Shown here in pieces: positions 50,754 to 63,465 of a stretch of 64,000 nt of DNA. Position numbers and translations under genes: made by a program. A model generated the notes under the pieces. It had not been told where the DNA came from and did no database searches. It saw nothing but the letters and a program-made list of their open reading frames with translations. Position 1 is the first letter of the stretch, and each line of letters opens with the position of its first letter. The DNA is from Riptortus pedestris (lineage: Eukaryota > Arthropoda > Insecta > Hemiptera > Alydidae): NCBI GenBank assembly GCA_019009955.1, contig CM032229.1, positions 83,627,001 to 83,691,000 of the forward strand, given 5' to 3'.

Positions 50754-53700
50754 ATGTGCATTTTAAGGATATAGAAGATATTAGAACATCTGCAGATGGT
50801 ATTGACGTTTCATCTTATCATGCTCCTCTTTCCATCACCCGTAAGTTTTAATTTTTCTGCTTTCATTAGAATAATAACTATTGTAATTTGATATATTTGT
50901 GTTTCTCAGTAGATGTAGTAAATTTATTTAAGTGGGTTTTACTAACGATTTTGGAAATATCTTAAAAGTAAATACAAAGAAGGGGTGGATGTTATGAAAA
51001 AAAAAAAAAAATATTTCTCAAATGCTAATTGTATTATATTATGTTTAGCTAGTGAATGTTTAAATATTAATAAATTTAAATAATTAAGAATAATTTAGAA
51101 ATTATACATGCGCGCACGGACAAACTATGGTATCCAGCATTGCTTGAGATATTTTAATAATAAAAGTATTTATGTACAATCCACAATACACTATCCACAA
51201 TATTTTTCTATTTCCCATCTCATGGATAATATTCAGTTCCATGTATGAATAAAAGAATTATTCTCCATAAATGCCCCAGTGCACAATGATGGCAGCTATT
51301 AAAATCAAGATACTGATGAGATAAAAGTTACATCAGAGGTCAGAAATTTACAAGCAAATAGCCCTCAAAAAGAAATTATTAAAACTAAAAGCAAGTGTAA
51401 TGACAATAGGAAAAGATCTAAATATGATAAGAAAGATATTACTATAAAGGAGATAACAAAAATAAGAAATCAAAAAAGTATATGGAAAGTACAGGAAAGA
51501 CGACTGAATGAAATAATGAAATGAAAAACAGCGAGGAGCTAGTAAATATATTTAAAATGATTTTAATCTTTCGCCATAACTGATTACGATTTTGAGTGAT
51601 TTGAAAAATGTATCTAAACATTTGGAGTCACATATGTAGTTTAGGAAATTGTGGGATTACATTGAAATGAAACTAGCTTATTTAAAAACAATTTTCAGGG
51701 AGCTTGTGTGTTATCCTGTCAAACAGTTCAAACCGTTGGAACCAAATTGCTTGAATTCGTTTGAAATAGTATATTTATTTATTTTGTGGCTAATTGAGTT
51801 TTGGTATGTTTTATGAATATGTTGGTATTTTAAAATAATTTTACTAAGGTTGTGGTTTGAAGCTGTTGCACCTGATAGGTTATGGATGGTGCTGTTGACT
51901 TATGGATTGCAATAGAAATGGTATCTGTCTTGATTTTTCTTTAAAGTTTTATATGTAAAACTTTTTTTATTTGCTTTACTAAACTCAAATACCCTTTTTA
52001 ATTTACAGTAGTTCTAGCAAGGGTTTCTGTTTCATTGGTAGTCAAGTTGATTAAAATCGTTCCAAAAATGACGTATTAGCCTTAATGATATTAACATTTA
52101 TTCTATGTTTACTAATGCTAAGAATGGTTGATTGATTTCATTAAATGGCCAGTCATAATCAAAACAAGATTTTTAAAGAATTTTTTTAATATTTGATATT
52201 GACCTCGTTTTGCTATAAAACATTAAAATTTTGTTTTGACTTCATAGTCCATTTGATCCATTTCATTATCCTCACCTGGCCGTCCTGCCTGCCTGGCCCT
52301 ATGGAGGCATTTTTATTTGTCCTAAAGAATATCATGGTCTATTTGTACAAGTAGGATTGTGTAATGTACAATGGTTCTTTTCTAGAAAACTATGATGCTT
52401 TGAAGATGTAAAATACATTTTATATAATTAATTGCTTCAAGAAAGGAGAATAAATATTCCACAATTTTTTTGAAACATCTTTACTGTGGCCCCAATAAGT
52501 GCATGCAACAACCCCCCCCCCCTGCACTCACCCTTCCCAACATTATTTTGCATGTTTGTTAAAGTAAATATTAGTTTTTGTTTTTTTGTATCTCACTCAA
52601 GAAATTTGTGTTCGGATTCGGATACAATAATAAGTAGAGCAGTCAAGTTGATTGATAATTCTCTAGAATAATCAGTTATTATGGATTTAGTGTTTTTTCA
52701 TTTTGACTTTCTCAGACTTTGAATTGTGAAAATATTCTCAATATACTCATGTACATCTTTATGTGCTTGAAAAACTCATTTTGACTCTTTTGAATTTGTA
52801 GCTGCCTATGCTTGGCAAAACTGGTTTAAAGGAGAATGCTATGAAAATGAGGAGCTAGATGGTAAGTATTCTAAATAAATCATTTATTTATAAATAATGC
52901 CAACATTAAGCTACTATGTCTTATTTGAAATGATCTAATCCACAGAATTAGAACAAATAATATACATAGGACAACCTAATGCTTTAGTGGCAAATGCAAG
53001 CTGCAACTGATATTATTATTAGAATTTAGAAAATGACCTTCAAGTCTTATTTTCTGTGTATCCCAGTTCTCCTCACAGCCATCTGAATTAGAAGACATCT
53101 GATAATTGCTTCTTTTTCTTTATCTTCCCTCCCTTATGCCCCTCAGTGTGGAGGTACCTCGGTCCAAGCTGAGAGGCACATTGCTGTATAGATATTTGGG
53201 GATCATATTACCTTTAGGAATCTTGTTAAATTTACAGCTTAACCAAATTTTCATCAAATGAATTCTAATTTGTGCCTTTGTATAATAAGATCAGGTTATC
53301 TACTGGTTAACAGCCAGTTTGTTTATCTATAATGAAGAGTGACTTGAATATGGTATGGACATAATAATATGATGACTCGTACTTCCACTAAACTTGTTAG
53401 GGTCTCTCCCTTAAAAGGACTTAATATTGGCTTTTCTTGGTCTGTCAAGTGAAATTATTCTTATTAAAGAAAAACAAATTGTTTGATAATTATTGATTAT
53501 GACACATTCAGAGGAAGAAATCTCAAGGAATAAAACATATTTTTTTAAAACAAGTTTTATTAATGAATTTAAGTTGGTTATTTGAACTCGTCATAAACCT
53601 ATTTGTTGTGCCAAAGAGAATGAAACTTATACTTTTAGCAGTGTATTGTGTTTATCAGGAATGTGAATTTGTTTAATTATTGTAAATAAATTATTTAAAA

Positions 53701-54888
53701 GGATGAACACTGGGGAGGTGCACCAAGTTTTTTCTGGTATTTATTAACTTTGCTCCGTTAAGATATGATATACTTTACTGAACACACTAGGTACCAATAT
53801 GAATATACAATTTACAATCAAGACTTACAAAAGTGTATTTTTAATAGCGTTTATGACGTACCTAAAACACCTGTCGCCGTTGGACTTCGTACCGCATCAA
53901 GGGAAAGGGACTTTAATTCATACATGGTTAGGAAGTCAGAATACTTTCTATGATTATGAATTATATGACACCCAAGACACCGTTTCGCACTTCATCCTTA
54001 CATGCCCCGTTTTAGCAGAGAGAAGAAACCACCTCCTGAAAAGTTTCAGCATTCCACAGAAATCCATGGAAAATTTGTTTGACCTTATGGACAATAATAA
54101 AATAAACTGCTTATATGATTTCATACGTAAAGGTCTTTACCTCAGAGGGAAAAAAATACAGACAATATAATAATTAAAATAAAATTAATGTTATATGTTT
54201 TTTTTCTATAGTAATTAGTGTATATAGTTTTTGTTTTTTGTTATTATTTAAAAAAAGAATTCTTTGTTTATGTTTATATGAAAAAAGGAAGAGGGTTGAA
54301 CCCTTGCTATAAAATTGTTAAATTTTTATAAGCAATAAAAATATTCATTCATTCATTCATATGGTCCATTACGATATAAAAAAAAAAAAACTACATGCAC
54401 AGGAGACAGGAAAAAATATTGAGGACAGTGAAGCCTTACATAACAAATAATATTATTATTAACGAATCCACAGCACCAACAGGTATAAACCCTAAATAGT
54501 GGGACAGGGAAATTTCAAAATATTGTGTTAAGTAAATGCTTGCCAAAAAAATTCCATCTTTATTCCTCAAGTGAGAGTTCCCAGGCGAAGCTGGGTAACT
54601 TAGCTAGTTAAATATAAATATAATGCAAGGTTTATTCTAATCCATAATTCAATCACTCAAGTAATTTAAACGTAGTTTATGACCGAAATAAGGATTTCCA
54701 AGCCAAATAATTAGTTCTTTATTATCTCTTTTATTTAGTAATTTTATTTTTTTCTTATGCATACTCTTTAACTGAAAAGTCTCCTCCGGGGGAGGGGGAC
54801 TGATTTTTGTTCTACAAATATATTAATACCTAGTACGGCCCTAATTAATTTCTTCTTTGGGTAATTGAAATGTTATATATATATATAG

Positions 54889-54963
<75 letters not shown>

Positions 54964-55595
54964 CGTTTTATTACAAAACCAGTAATAAACGTTGTTAATA
55001 AGAGTTCTTTTGGATTGCAAAATTAAACACACACACAAGTTTGCACGATTTATTTCACAATGCACAATACTCTTGGTTAATTATTACTACTCACAGTATT
55101 ACACTGATAGTGTCACTGTTCTTCAGATTACACAGTCCAATAATTCACTCACGGTCACTGAAATTCACAAAAAGACGGCACTGCACTGTCCTTTACTTCG
55201 CGGCACTAAACTGTTACTTACAGTCACGGCACAACACTGTTCTTCTTATAAAAACACTTTACCGCACTGCACTAAGTCGCACTGGAGCACTGATGTGACC
55301 ATCAAGACATCTGACCATAAACTGAACTCGGGGTACTGGCGGGTCTCATATATATGCCTGTAGAAGGGGCTAGAGGAAGAAAGGTCCAGAAGTTCCTGAA
55401 AGTCCCTAATTAGATTCTACCGGCTCCACTAGGTTGAGCTGTACAGGCTTAAATAGAGGAGAAGGATGAGGAGACCGAGGTTTTTCCAAGAAGGACTGGA
55501 AGGGACTAGTAGGGACGCCACCAATGAGCGCACTTCTTTGAACTCCTCCGCACTCCCCAATCACGCGGTTCCTTCTCTGGTGTATTTAATTTTCG

Positions 55596-55634
<39 letters not shown>

Positions 55635-56745
55635 TAGCTCAGATACCCGGCTCCGCCCGGGAATTCATTTGAGGCTGAATGGTGATGGTATTTTTTAGCA
55701 GGCTTTACATTGCACAATATTTTGACATTTACCCGCCCTAGTGTTTAGGATTGATACCCGTCGTTGCCGTGGATTTGCTAATAATAGAATTATTTGTACG
55801 ATAAGGCTTCACTGTCTTCAATATTTTTATATTTCCCGTCTCTTATACATGTAAATATATTGAATTTTTATTTCAGGCCTCCCTTATAATCCCCCTCCCG
55901 TTCGAACCTAAAAATGTTAATATAACTTATAATCATGGAAGAATTAATGCTAATTGACATACCGAGTTTTGTTAAGTTTGGTTCAGCCGTTAGTGCCCAA
56001 TAAAATTGTTGGCTCCCGCTAAAGTTTTAACGTATAACTCATTTATACTTAGGTATACGACAAAAGTGTATATAACAAAAGTTACTCCAAATAACAAAAT
56101 AAACAACTTTTGTTATGCTTATATTTGCGGAAAAACCAATAGGAAACGAAATATCGCTATTTTTAATTTCAGGCTTCCCTTATAACCCCCACTCCTGCCC
56201 GTCCATAGAAATTTTGGTATGGCTTATTATAATGAAGACCTCACTGCTAATACACATACCGAGTTTTATTTAGTTCGGTTGAGTCTTTTTTGGCAAATAA
56301 TATTGTTGACTCCCGATATAATTTTTAGCGTATAACGCATTTAAACTTTGGTATACGACAAAAGTATATATAACAAAAGTTACTCTAAATAACAAAATAA
56401 ACAACTTTTGTAATGTGCATATTTGCCGAAAAACCAATAGAAAACGAAATATCGCTATTTTTAATTTCAGGCTTCCCTTATAACCCCCACTCCTGTTCGT
56501 CTCAGAGAAAATTAATATAGCCTAAAGTCTAAGTTGGATTAGTAGTAATATACATACCAAGTTTCATAAAATTCGGTTCAGCCGTTTATGCCTGAAAAGG
56601 TAAACAAACAAACAAACAAACAAACATACACGAAAGAAACAAAATGCAGTTATGGTGTCTATGACATGTGAAACGAAAAGTTATCATGAAATTTCGCGAA
56701 AAAAATCAATGTACAGACAGAGGTTACAATTTTATATATATATAG

Positions 56746-56823
<78 letters not shown>

Positions 56824-59800
56824 CACTTTGAATTAGTTTCTGAAGTTAAAGCAATTACTTAGTAAGTTTTATTCTGGCCAACTTGAGAAAGTGTATGAGG
56901 ACCAAACCCAACGATACCCAGCACGGGTTTAATAATAAGTAAATTTTGCAACAAGACAACAAAAGACCCTGCACATCCAAGATTAATACAGCATAAATCA
57001 GTGAGTTGACATTTGATCTTCATCCTCATTCAGCCTATAGTCCAGATCTTGTACTCTTGTGTTATTACCTGTTCTGGTCCCAGTACTGGTACTGGTACTG
57101 TAATGACATCAAACATGTGGCACAAAGGTAGTTTCAACTAATAGGAAATGATGTTTTACATTTCAAAGAGTAGTTGTCTGTTAATCCAAAGTATGTTAAC
57201 TAAAATAAAATAATTAATGACAGACTTTCGAACCATACTGTTATCAAAAGACAACTATAACTTAATCTAATAACTAAATAATCTATAGAGGAAAGTCTTG
57301 GTCTAACAGATTAAACTAAATTAGGCATGATTGGAATATTCAATACATATTTCATGTATTTGATTAAATTTCATTATTTTAGAGGAGGTACATTGGGAGG
57401 AACCAGAAGTTTTGTTAAGGTGTGAAGATCCTTCTGAGGGTAAATATTTCTTATGCTTTAAATAATCTATGTTGTGTGTAATTATTATCTATTCTCAGGT
57501 ATAACATTAATTATTATCATCATTTATCATTTCACAACACTGCATACATTTTTAGGTTCATTAGGTTTTAATTTCTTTAGGGTTCTCACTGAACTTATAG
57601 CAGTAGGACAAAGCTAGTGTTAGACAAAAGTTATATTTTAGATACTTATATTAGCTAATGCCTTTGTTGTTAGCTAGTCTTGGCATCATAAAAAAAGGAG
57701 GAAATCACAGCAGATCCTTAATTCAATTTCTATTGTGAGATTTCATGAATCTTAGGAGTTTACTGCTAACGAGAATAGGAACTAGGCTTAACCAGTTGCT
57801 ATATCAATAGTCTTTGATCAGTATGTATACAATCTCATTAATTCATGGTTCCACATCTTACTAACTCTAACTCGTAGAATGAAAATTTGCTAATAACCCC
57901 CTCCCCCACCCAAAAATAATTAATACTTGATAGTGACCAGGAATTCTCTTTAACTTGTGCCTCTGGGCTGAAGGCTAAAGAAATAAGTGTGCTTATTGAT
58001 ATTCAAATATTGTGAAGAAGCAGGGAAGATAATATGACACACCTAGACATGAACAGCACTAAACTCGTTTATAGAAACATCAGTTTTATTCTATGACCTT
58101 CAGCCTAAACCATGAGTTAAATAAATAACCCGTAAGAGTAAGAGTCATGGGTTCAATTCTCGTGTGGAAAACAGAGATTTATTTAGTGTCAAACTCATTA
58201 AATAAAATCATTAGTCACCCTGGCTAGAAAAGTCCTAATTAGCCTTAGTAGCATAGTAGACATTATTTTTTTTATTTATTTATTTGTAGCTTCGCAGCTG
58301 TGGCGATGTTGCTCGGGGAAAAAAAAACTGTACAAAATTAAAAACAACAAAAAAACCAAAAAAAAAACCAAACGAAACAAAATTAATTTAAACGAAACAT
58401 AAAACAACATAACAGAAATGTAACATGAAAAATAGAAAAGTAACACAAAACAGAAATGGAACACAAAAACAGGAATGGAACAGAAAACAGTTTACTTTAT
58501 TGTTAAGAAAACAACTTTACTTTATTGTTAAGAAAACAACTTTAAAGTTACTTACAAAAGTAAAGTTTTTTTTTACTTTATGAGTCAAATCTTCAAAATT
58601 TGTGGTTAAAGGTGTTATAGAATTAGTTGTTATAAAATAAATTCCTAGAGCCCACATGGGTTCGAATCTATGACTAGGTTTACCCATTGCATTAATGTTT
58701 TAACAATATTTAAGGAAATGAGCCATTCTATTGTATATCTACAAAACTCCATTCAACCAGGGCATATTTAATTTTTTTTAAAATGACAGTTGTATTTAAG
58801 ATTCCCAACATGATAGAAGAATATCTAACAGCAGTTGATCATAAAAGGTATTATTGATGTTTCTGGCATAATTTTGGGTTTTACTTTTGTTTCTTTTATT
58901 GTTAAAGTTGTAGACAGAATAAAAAAATTGGGTATCACATTCAATGATCTTTTATTGAGGTTATTCTCATGGTGCAATTTTTGAAAAAAATCCTCATATG
59001 TCCATTGCTCGCCACTACCTAGGTGAAAATCAAGTTTGTTAACTGTTAAACAGGTCCTGAAATAGGTCTGGGGTTGGAGGATTGAGAGTTTAAAGGGGGG
59101 AAAGTGAAAGTTTGAAGGTTATGGGAGGGCTGGGGTCAAAAAATTGTATTTATCCAGTCTTTGTTGAAAATTTAAAATTTGTACAAATGTTGTATAAACT
59201 TTTTCTCTATCTCGAATGTTAACTAAGATATTTGCATTCTTTAGATTCCACCCCTCAGTAAACCCCCTCTCCTACTCATTATATAAATAATATGCTGATA
59301 TATCATGAAATGTTTTAATCCAAGTTTAAATACAAAATATTTTTTGGGTTGAACTTTTAGTATGAGAGATATATTGAAGCAAATTTGTTGGGTGTTATAT
59401 CAGCATTTAAGATTTTTTATTGTAAATACATGATTCTTATTTGATCAATACCAAACTCGATATTTAAATGTTTTATGTAAAACTAAAGATCAAGTCCATT
59501 ATCAGCTGTGGGACCAAAAATTGAAATATATTTCCATTATTATTAGTCAGATGTATGAAATTTTTGGGCTCTAATTTCACATCTTTTTTACATAGAATTA
59601 TTATGACATGAGAAATGGAGAATAGATGGTGGGAAATCTATTTTGTCCAACAAGTGGGATAACTGCTACGTTTACACAGCCCCTGCGTGATGGACTTTTG
59701 AGGATGTATAATGATCACAAAGTCTAATTTGTGTATCATATATTCAAACATATTTATTGATAAACAATATTTTTCAGGTCGTACTATTGGAAAACTGTAC

Positions 59801-61138
59801 ATCTGCCACCATTGTAGTTTTGAGTGGGATGATTTCAGCATTTTAAAGAGCCACATAAAAACAGTACATTTACCTTTCTTCAAAAAAGAAATGACTGTTG
59901 AAACTGAACTTCTGGACCCAAGGGAGAAGGCAAAATCATGCGAATCTGATCCTGCAGAGTCACTCAAAAAAGAACTACCCAATGAAAATGTCAAAGACAC
60001 ATCGGCATCATTTAATCCTCCATCAGCCCCACTTGCTGACTCGACATGTATTAACCATACTGGAAAAAAGAAGAGGAAGAAGTGTGTTGAGTGTCCACAT
60101 TGTGATTTTAGATGTGCCAAGCCAAAAACATTAAGCAAACATATTTTGTTGAAGCATAAAGATGCAAAACCACATGAATGTACTTTTTGTCAGTTCAGTT
60201 CATTTTATCCGAAGGTATTGAAGAGGCACATTAGATCAAAGCATCCTTTTGTTAAGCCTTATACTTGCTCTCAATGTGTCTATACGTCTTATGAAGAAAG
60301 TGACTTGAAGGTCCATATTATAAATGAGCATACTGATAAATTACTTCATAATTGTCCACACTGTGGTTATGTTTCTAGTCAATGTAGTGCATTGATGGCG
60401 CATATAAAAGGGAAGCATCCGGCTGAAAATTTATCCCAATGCCCCCACTGTAATAAAAGAACTTTTGACTCTCTGTATACAGAAGAGTTGAAGACAATAG
60501 AAAGAAATGTTTTACCAAACTGTAATAATTTAAATAGTTCTGAAATGTTAAAACCTCCACGAGCTCCAAGTAAGATACACCAGTGCCCTGAGTGTGAATA
60601 TAATACACCCCAGCTTGCTCATCTGAAACGGCATATAATATCCAACCATACTTTCGAGAGACCATATCAGTGCCTTCACTGTGCTTACAGCACTGCTCGC
60701 TCGGACCACCTCAGGAAGCATGTGATCAATAAGCATGCTCATGAAAACACATTTCACTGTACCCATTGCACTTTCACATCACCCCATGCGACTGATTTGA
60801 AACTCCACATCAAGCTTACTCATGCAGATAGTGACAGTGCTTTTATTAGCTTCAACTGCTATATTAACACCCTCCAGCAGGCTATAGACAAGTGTTACAA
60901 ATGCCCCCAATGTACATACATTACTCAAAGGCAGGACAACCTTAAAAGGCATCTAATTACCCAGCATACTGTCACAAAATGCTTCCAGTGTGCATTCTGT
61001 TGTTTTCAAACTTATAGATTTGATAAGCTACAGAATCATGTCAAAGCTCGACATTCAAGTATAAATTTTCTCAATTCACAATTTGGCAGTGTACAGCAGT
61101 TATATACCAGTCAAATTAGTCCAGAAACCACATTATAA
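50754..61138 (+). CDS. C2H2 zinc-finger protein, 5' end uncertain
   Basis: Probable DNA-binding nuclear protein with about 520 aa assembled. Exons are 50754-50840, 52802-52861, 57383-57439 and 59778-61138, with GT-AG sites and every intron in phase 1. The first three exons encode an acidic N-terminus (FKDIEDIRTSADGIDVSS, YAWQNWFKGECYENEELD, VHWEEPEVLLRCEDPSEG). The last exon carries ten intact C2H2 fingers, mostly of the C-x2-C-x12-H-x4-H type (e.g. CPHCDFRCAKPKTLSKHILLKH), resembling REST-like or BED-free polyzinc proteins. Between fingers 5 and 6 there is a cut-short unit: CPHCNKRTFDS with no His pair. A basic KKRKK patch lies before finger 2. The target is unknown. An AATAAA lies at 61495-61500. 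Confidence 0.85.
53765..54360 (+). mobile_element. non-LTR retrotransposon 3' relic with ATTC tail
   Basis: The frame 53799-54170 contains DTQDTVSHFILTCPVLAERR, the Cys/His block near the C-terminus of Jockey/R1/CR1-type polyproteins, and ends LYLRGKKIQTI. The 3' end is AATAAAAATATTCATTCATT. The N-terminal side is in another frame, so it is dead. It lies in the zinc-finger gene's third assembled intron. Confidence 0.65.
54880..54959. repeat. (TA)n microsatellite
   Basis: Long TA tract in an intron of the zinc-finger gene. Confidence 0.95.
54965..55600. repeat. GC-richer, CACTG-rich block, unclassified
   Basis: About 600 bases with many CACTG/GCACTG units (55070-55300) and CTTATAAAAAC, then GC-richer sequence, bounded on both sides by (TA)n tracts. 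It looks like part of a retroelement, possibly an LTR, but I cannot pair it with a second copy here. Confidence 0.35.
55635..56730 (+). repeat. interspersed repeat family F2, long copy flanked by (TA)n
   Basis: Starts ACTAGCTCAGATACCCGGCT after a TA tract (55601-55634). It runs through the same modules as 27663-28835, then a (CAAA)n run and ACTGCA-type 3' sequence ending CAGAGGTTACAATTTTATA. A second TA tract (56731-56820) follows. Confidence 0.7.
56731..56820. repeat. (TA)n microsatellite
   Basis: TA tract at the end of the F2 copy. Confidence 0.95.
58098..58284 (+). mobile_element. tRNA-derived SINE copy
   Basis: B-box GGGTTCAATTC (58149-58159), then ATTTAGTGTCAAACTCATTA, CCCTGGCTAGAAAAGTC and AATTAGCCTTAG match the body of the SINE at 20551-20785. 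It ends in TTTATTTATTTATTTG. Confidence 0.65.
58395..58555. repeat. small tandem repeats
   Basis: Degenerate units of the AACA(G)AAATGTAAC/GGAAC type are followed by two exact copies of ACTTTATTGTTAAGAAAACA plus ACTTT. Confidence 0.75.
59030..59700. repeat. F1 family copy ending 80 bases before the zinc-finger exon
   Basis: TTGTTAACTGTTAAACAGGT, CCCCTCAGTAAACCCCCTCT and the inverted terminus (CACAGCCCCTGCGTGATGGA) identify the family. The right end lies about 80 bases upstream of the acceptor at 59777. Confidence 0.6.
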
Positions 61139-61849
61139 ATTCAGTAGTTCCTTTACAATTCATATTTAGTTCTTTTTTTGAAATATTCATAAACCTAAAC
61201 TAATTTATTTGTAGGTATTTGTTTTTTAAGAACTTTCCATTGCGCTTTGTTTTTTTTTCTATTCTTTCTCTTATGTTTACACTATTTATTAAGTGTTATA
61301 TTTTTAGAGACTTATTATTTCTTAAATATCTTTAATTTATAAGTGATTAAAAATCGAAATTTATACAAAAATGAATTCAAAGATAAAGAAAGCAATTATT
61401 ACTTTTTCCATTCCTTTTTAAATGGGTTTTACTTTTTAAAGTTTTCAAAAATTTGTATCAAATGTATTTATGTTAAAATTTCTATTTCAATGGAAATAAA
61501 AATGTGCAATCCTATTGTATTTTTTATAAGTATTAATTACTTTAATTGTTGATTCTCAGAATATTTTTGGTAGAGCCAGGTTCACCAGTTCATCAGATCT
61601 TTGAGATAAAGCGCAATTATTTTTTTTTGTTACCCAAATTCTTCAAATGTCTGTGTTGTGGGAAACCTGTTAAAGCCCAGGAAACAAGCTAAATGCCTGC
61701 CACCACTTAGTTCTGGTAAGATAGGTTGAAGCCTAGGTCAAAGTTGTTCTACCACCCAAACATTGATGTATAAAACAATTTGATTCTCTAAACATTTATT
61801 CCCTGCCTACCGAATATGAATCTCTCATCTGCTCCAAACTCTTTTATGA

Positions 61850-62230
61850 CCTAGTACATTATTACCACCTTGGGCACTCCATTGAAATGAGGCTCAGACA
61901 GAGTTTGCCAAATGTATCCTCTTTTCATGCTGAGGTCCTTTTTTCCATTGAAACACTGTATGTCTTCAGTTCTCAGAATCAGTGAATTTTCAAAAGCACC
62001 TCCATTAATCCTACCCATACCTATGTACTGGTTTAGTTTCTCCAACCAATCCCCTTCTTCAACATCTAACCCCACCTCCCGGCCAAGACAGATACCATCA
62101 TTTTCTCTTTTCCGAAACTTGACTGTGTTTCAAGTGGTTTATGCCTCAAGCCATTGCTCTCGTCGCCATGGTCACTTTCATCTCCAAAGCTATAGCAACG
62201 GCTGCCTTGGGGACAAAAGTGAGCTTTGAG
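61850..62230 (-). pseudogene. probable retropseudogene of an unidentified protein
   Basis: The minus frame 62075-61851 reads VGLDVEEGDWLEKL, then GMGRINGGAFENSLIL, DLSMKRGYIWQTL and SEPHFNGVPKVVIMY. This is a strongly protein-like sequence. The upstream part (SFGDESDHGDESNGL) is in another frame, so a frameshift separates the two. There are no splice signals at its edges. I do not recognise the parent protein. Confidence 0.45.
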
Positions 62231-62419
62231 AAATTTTATCGTGGTTGAATATATATTTTGTAATTGATCAGTTCAGAAATTACATTTCAACTAGGACCCA
62301 GAATTAACCAACTTGTAATGTTCTTTTCAAGTGTGGAAGGGGTTAGTTAAATACACTGTGAGAAGTGAAATTCCAAAATAATATAATTAGGTCAAAGTTT
62401 ACACAATACTTATTTGAAT

Positions 62420-62600
62420 GGACCTTACCTTTTCTTGTGAGAGTTTTCACCAACATCTGCCCAGGAATGCAGCGTTTGAATATTTGTTAATCCCTCCCAA
62501 GTAAATTCTGGCTCATCGGTCCATAATATACTCTCCAGAAAATGTCTATTCTCAATATCCATATGCAATAGAAAACGACAGAATGTTATTTTTCATGAAG
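62420..62600 (-). pseudogene. Tc1/mariner-type transposase fragment
   Basis: The minus frame reads CRFLLHMDIENRHFLESILW, then TDEPEFTWEGLTN, HSWADVGENSH and KKR, then a stop. The ILWTDE (catalytic Asp) and HxWADxxxH blocks are those of a Tc1/mariner-superfamily transposase. Only about 60 residues remain. Confidence 0.65.
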
Positions 62601-63465
62601 CATCACCACAATGGGAATAAGGAAGGGAAAAGGAGGATCTTAAGTATTTATTGCCTGTTTCTTCGAAGTACTTTTTTGTAAAAAAACGTTTTTAAACATG
62701 AATTTGAAGCAAAAATAATTAGAAATAATAAAAAAAAAAAGTTAGTTTGTGATATTTAGCAAATTTTTTTGTAAAAGTATTTGTAAATAAAAATATACGA
62801 TTATTAAAGAGAATTTAATGCCCTTCAAAATGACAGTCAGAAAATATCCATTAGCAATAATTTATCTGCTGCAGCTGAATTTATGCAATAAAACATTAGT
62901 ACATTGAAAAATCACAAAAATCGATTTTTCTCCAAACCTGTTAAGATTAGGAACAACATCATATGGTCGATTCTGATCCTTTTGATGAGTAGAAACACCT
63001 GTAGAAGTTTGTCTACTTACCAAACACCTTGTATTCCACTTCATTTCCGGCTTTTACAGCTGACAGGCCACACTTTACGGGCTTCAATTTTGTCTTGTAA
63101 TTCAGTTGGAAGTATTGTCTATAATGACTAGAGCAATATATTATTACTTAGTTCTACGTTCTATCATGAACTAATTTCTATATATTGTGATAAGTTGTAA
63201 ATTATTTATATTTATTATATACAAAAATTTTTATAAACTTTTATTTGCACTTGCGGAGCTGTCTAATATCTTATTTCTTCTTTAGATTTGGGAGTAGATA
63301 CACGTTTGAACACATTATGTTTGCTGTATGTTATGTTCAGTGGCCAGAAGTTTTGACTGAAGCCAAATGCTCAAACCTTTTTAATTTCATTTTTAAACTT
63401 TGTGCACCTAAATAATCTCTTCTTTTGGCGCACATACTCCACTCTATTAAATAATGCTTTAGACC

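Noticed and set aside
59638..60138. 166-codon minus-strand frame
   Set aside because: It is antisense to the zinc-finger exon. The plus strand has splice sites and ten intact fingers.
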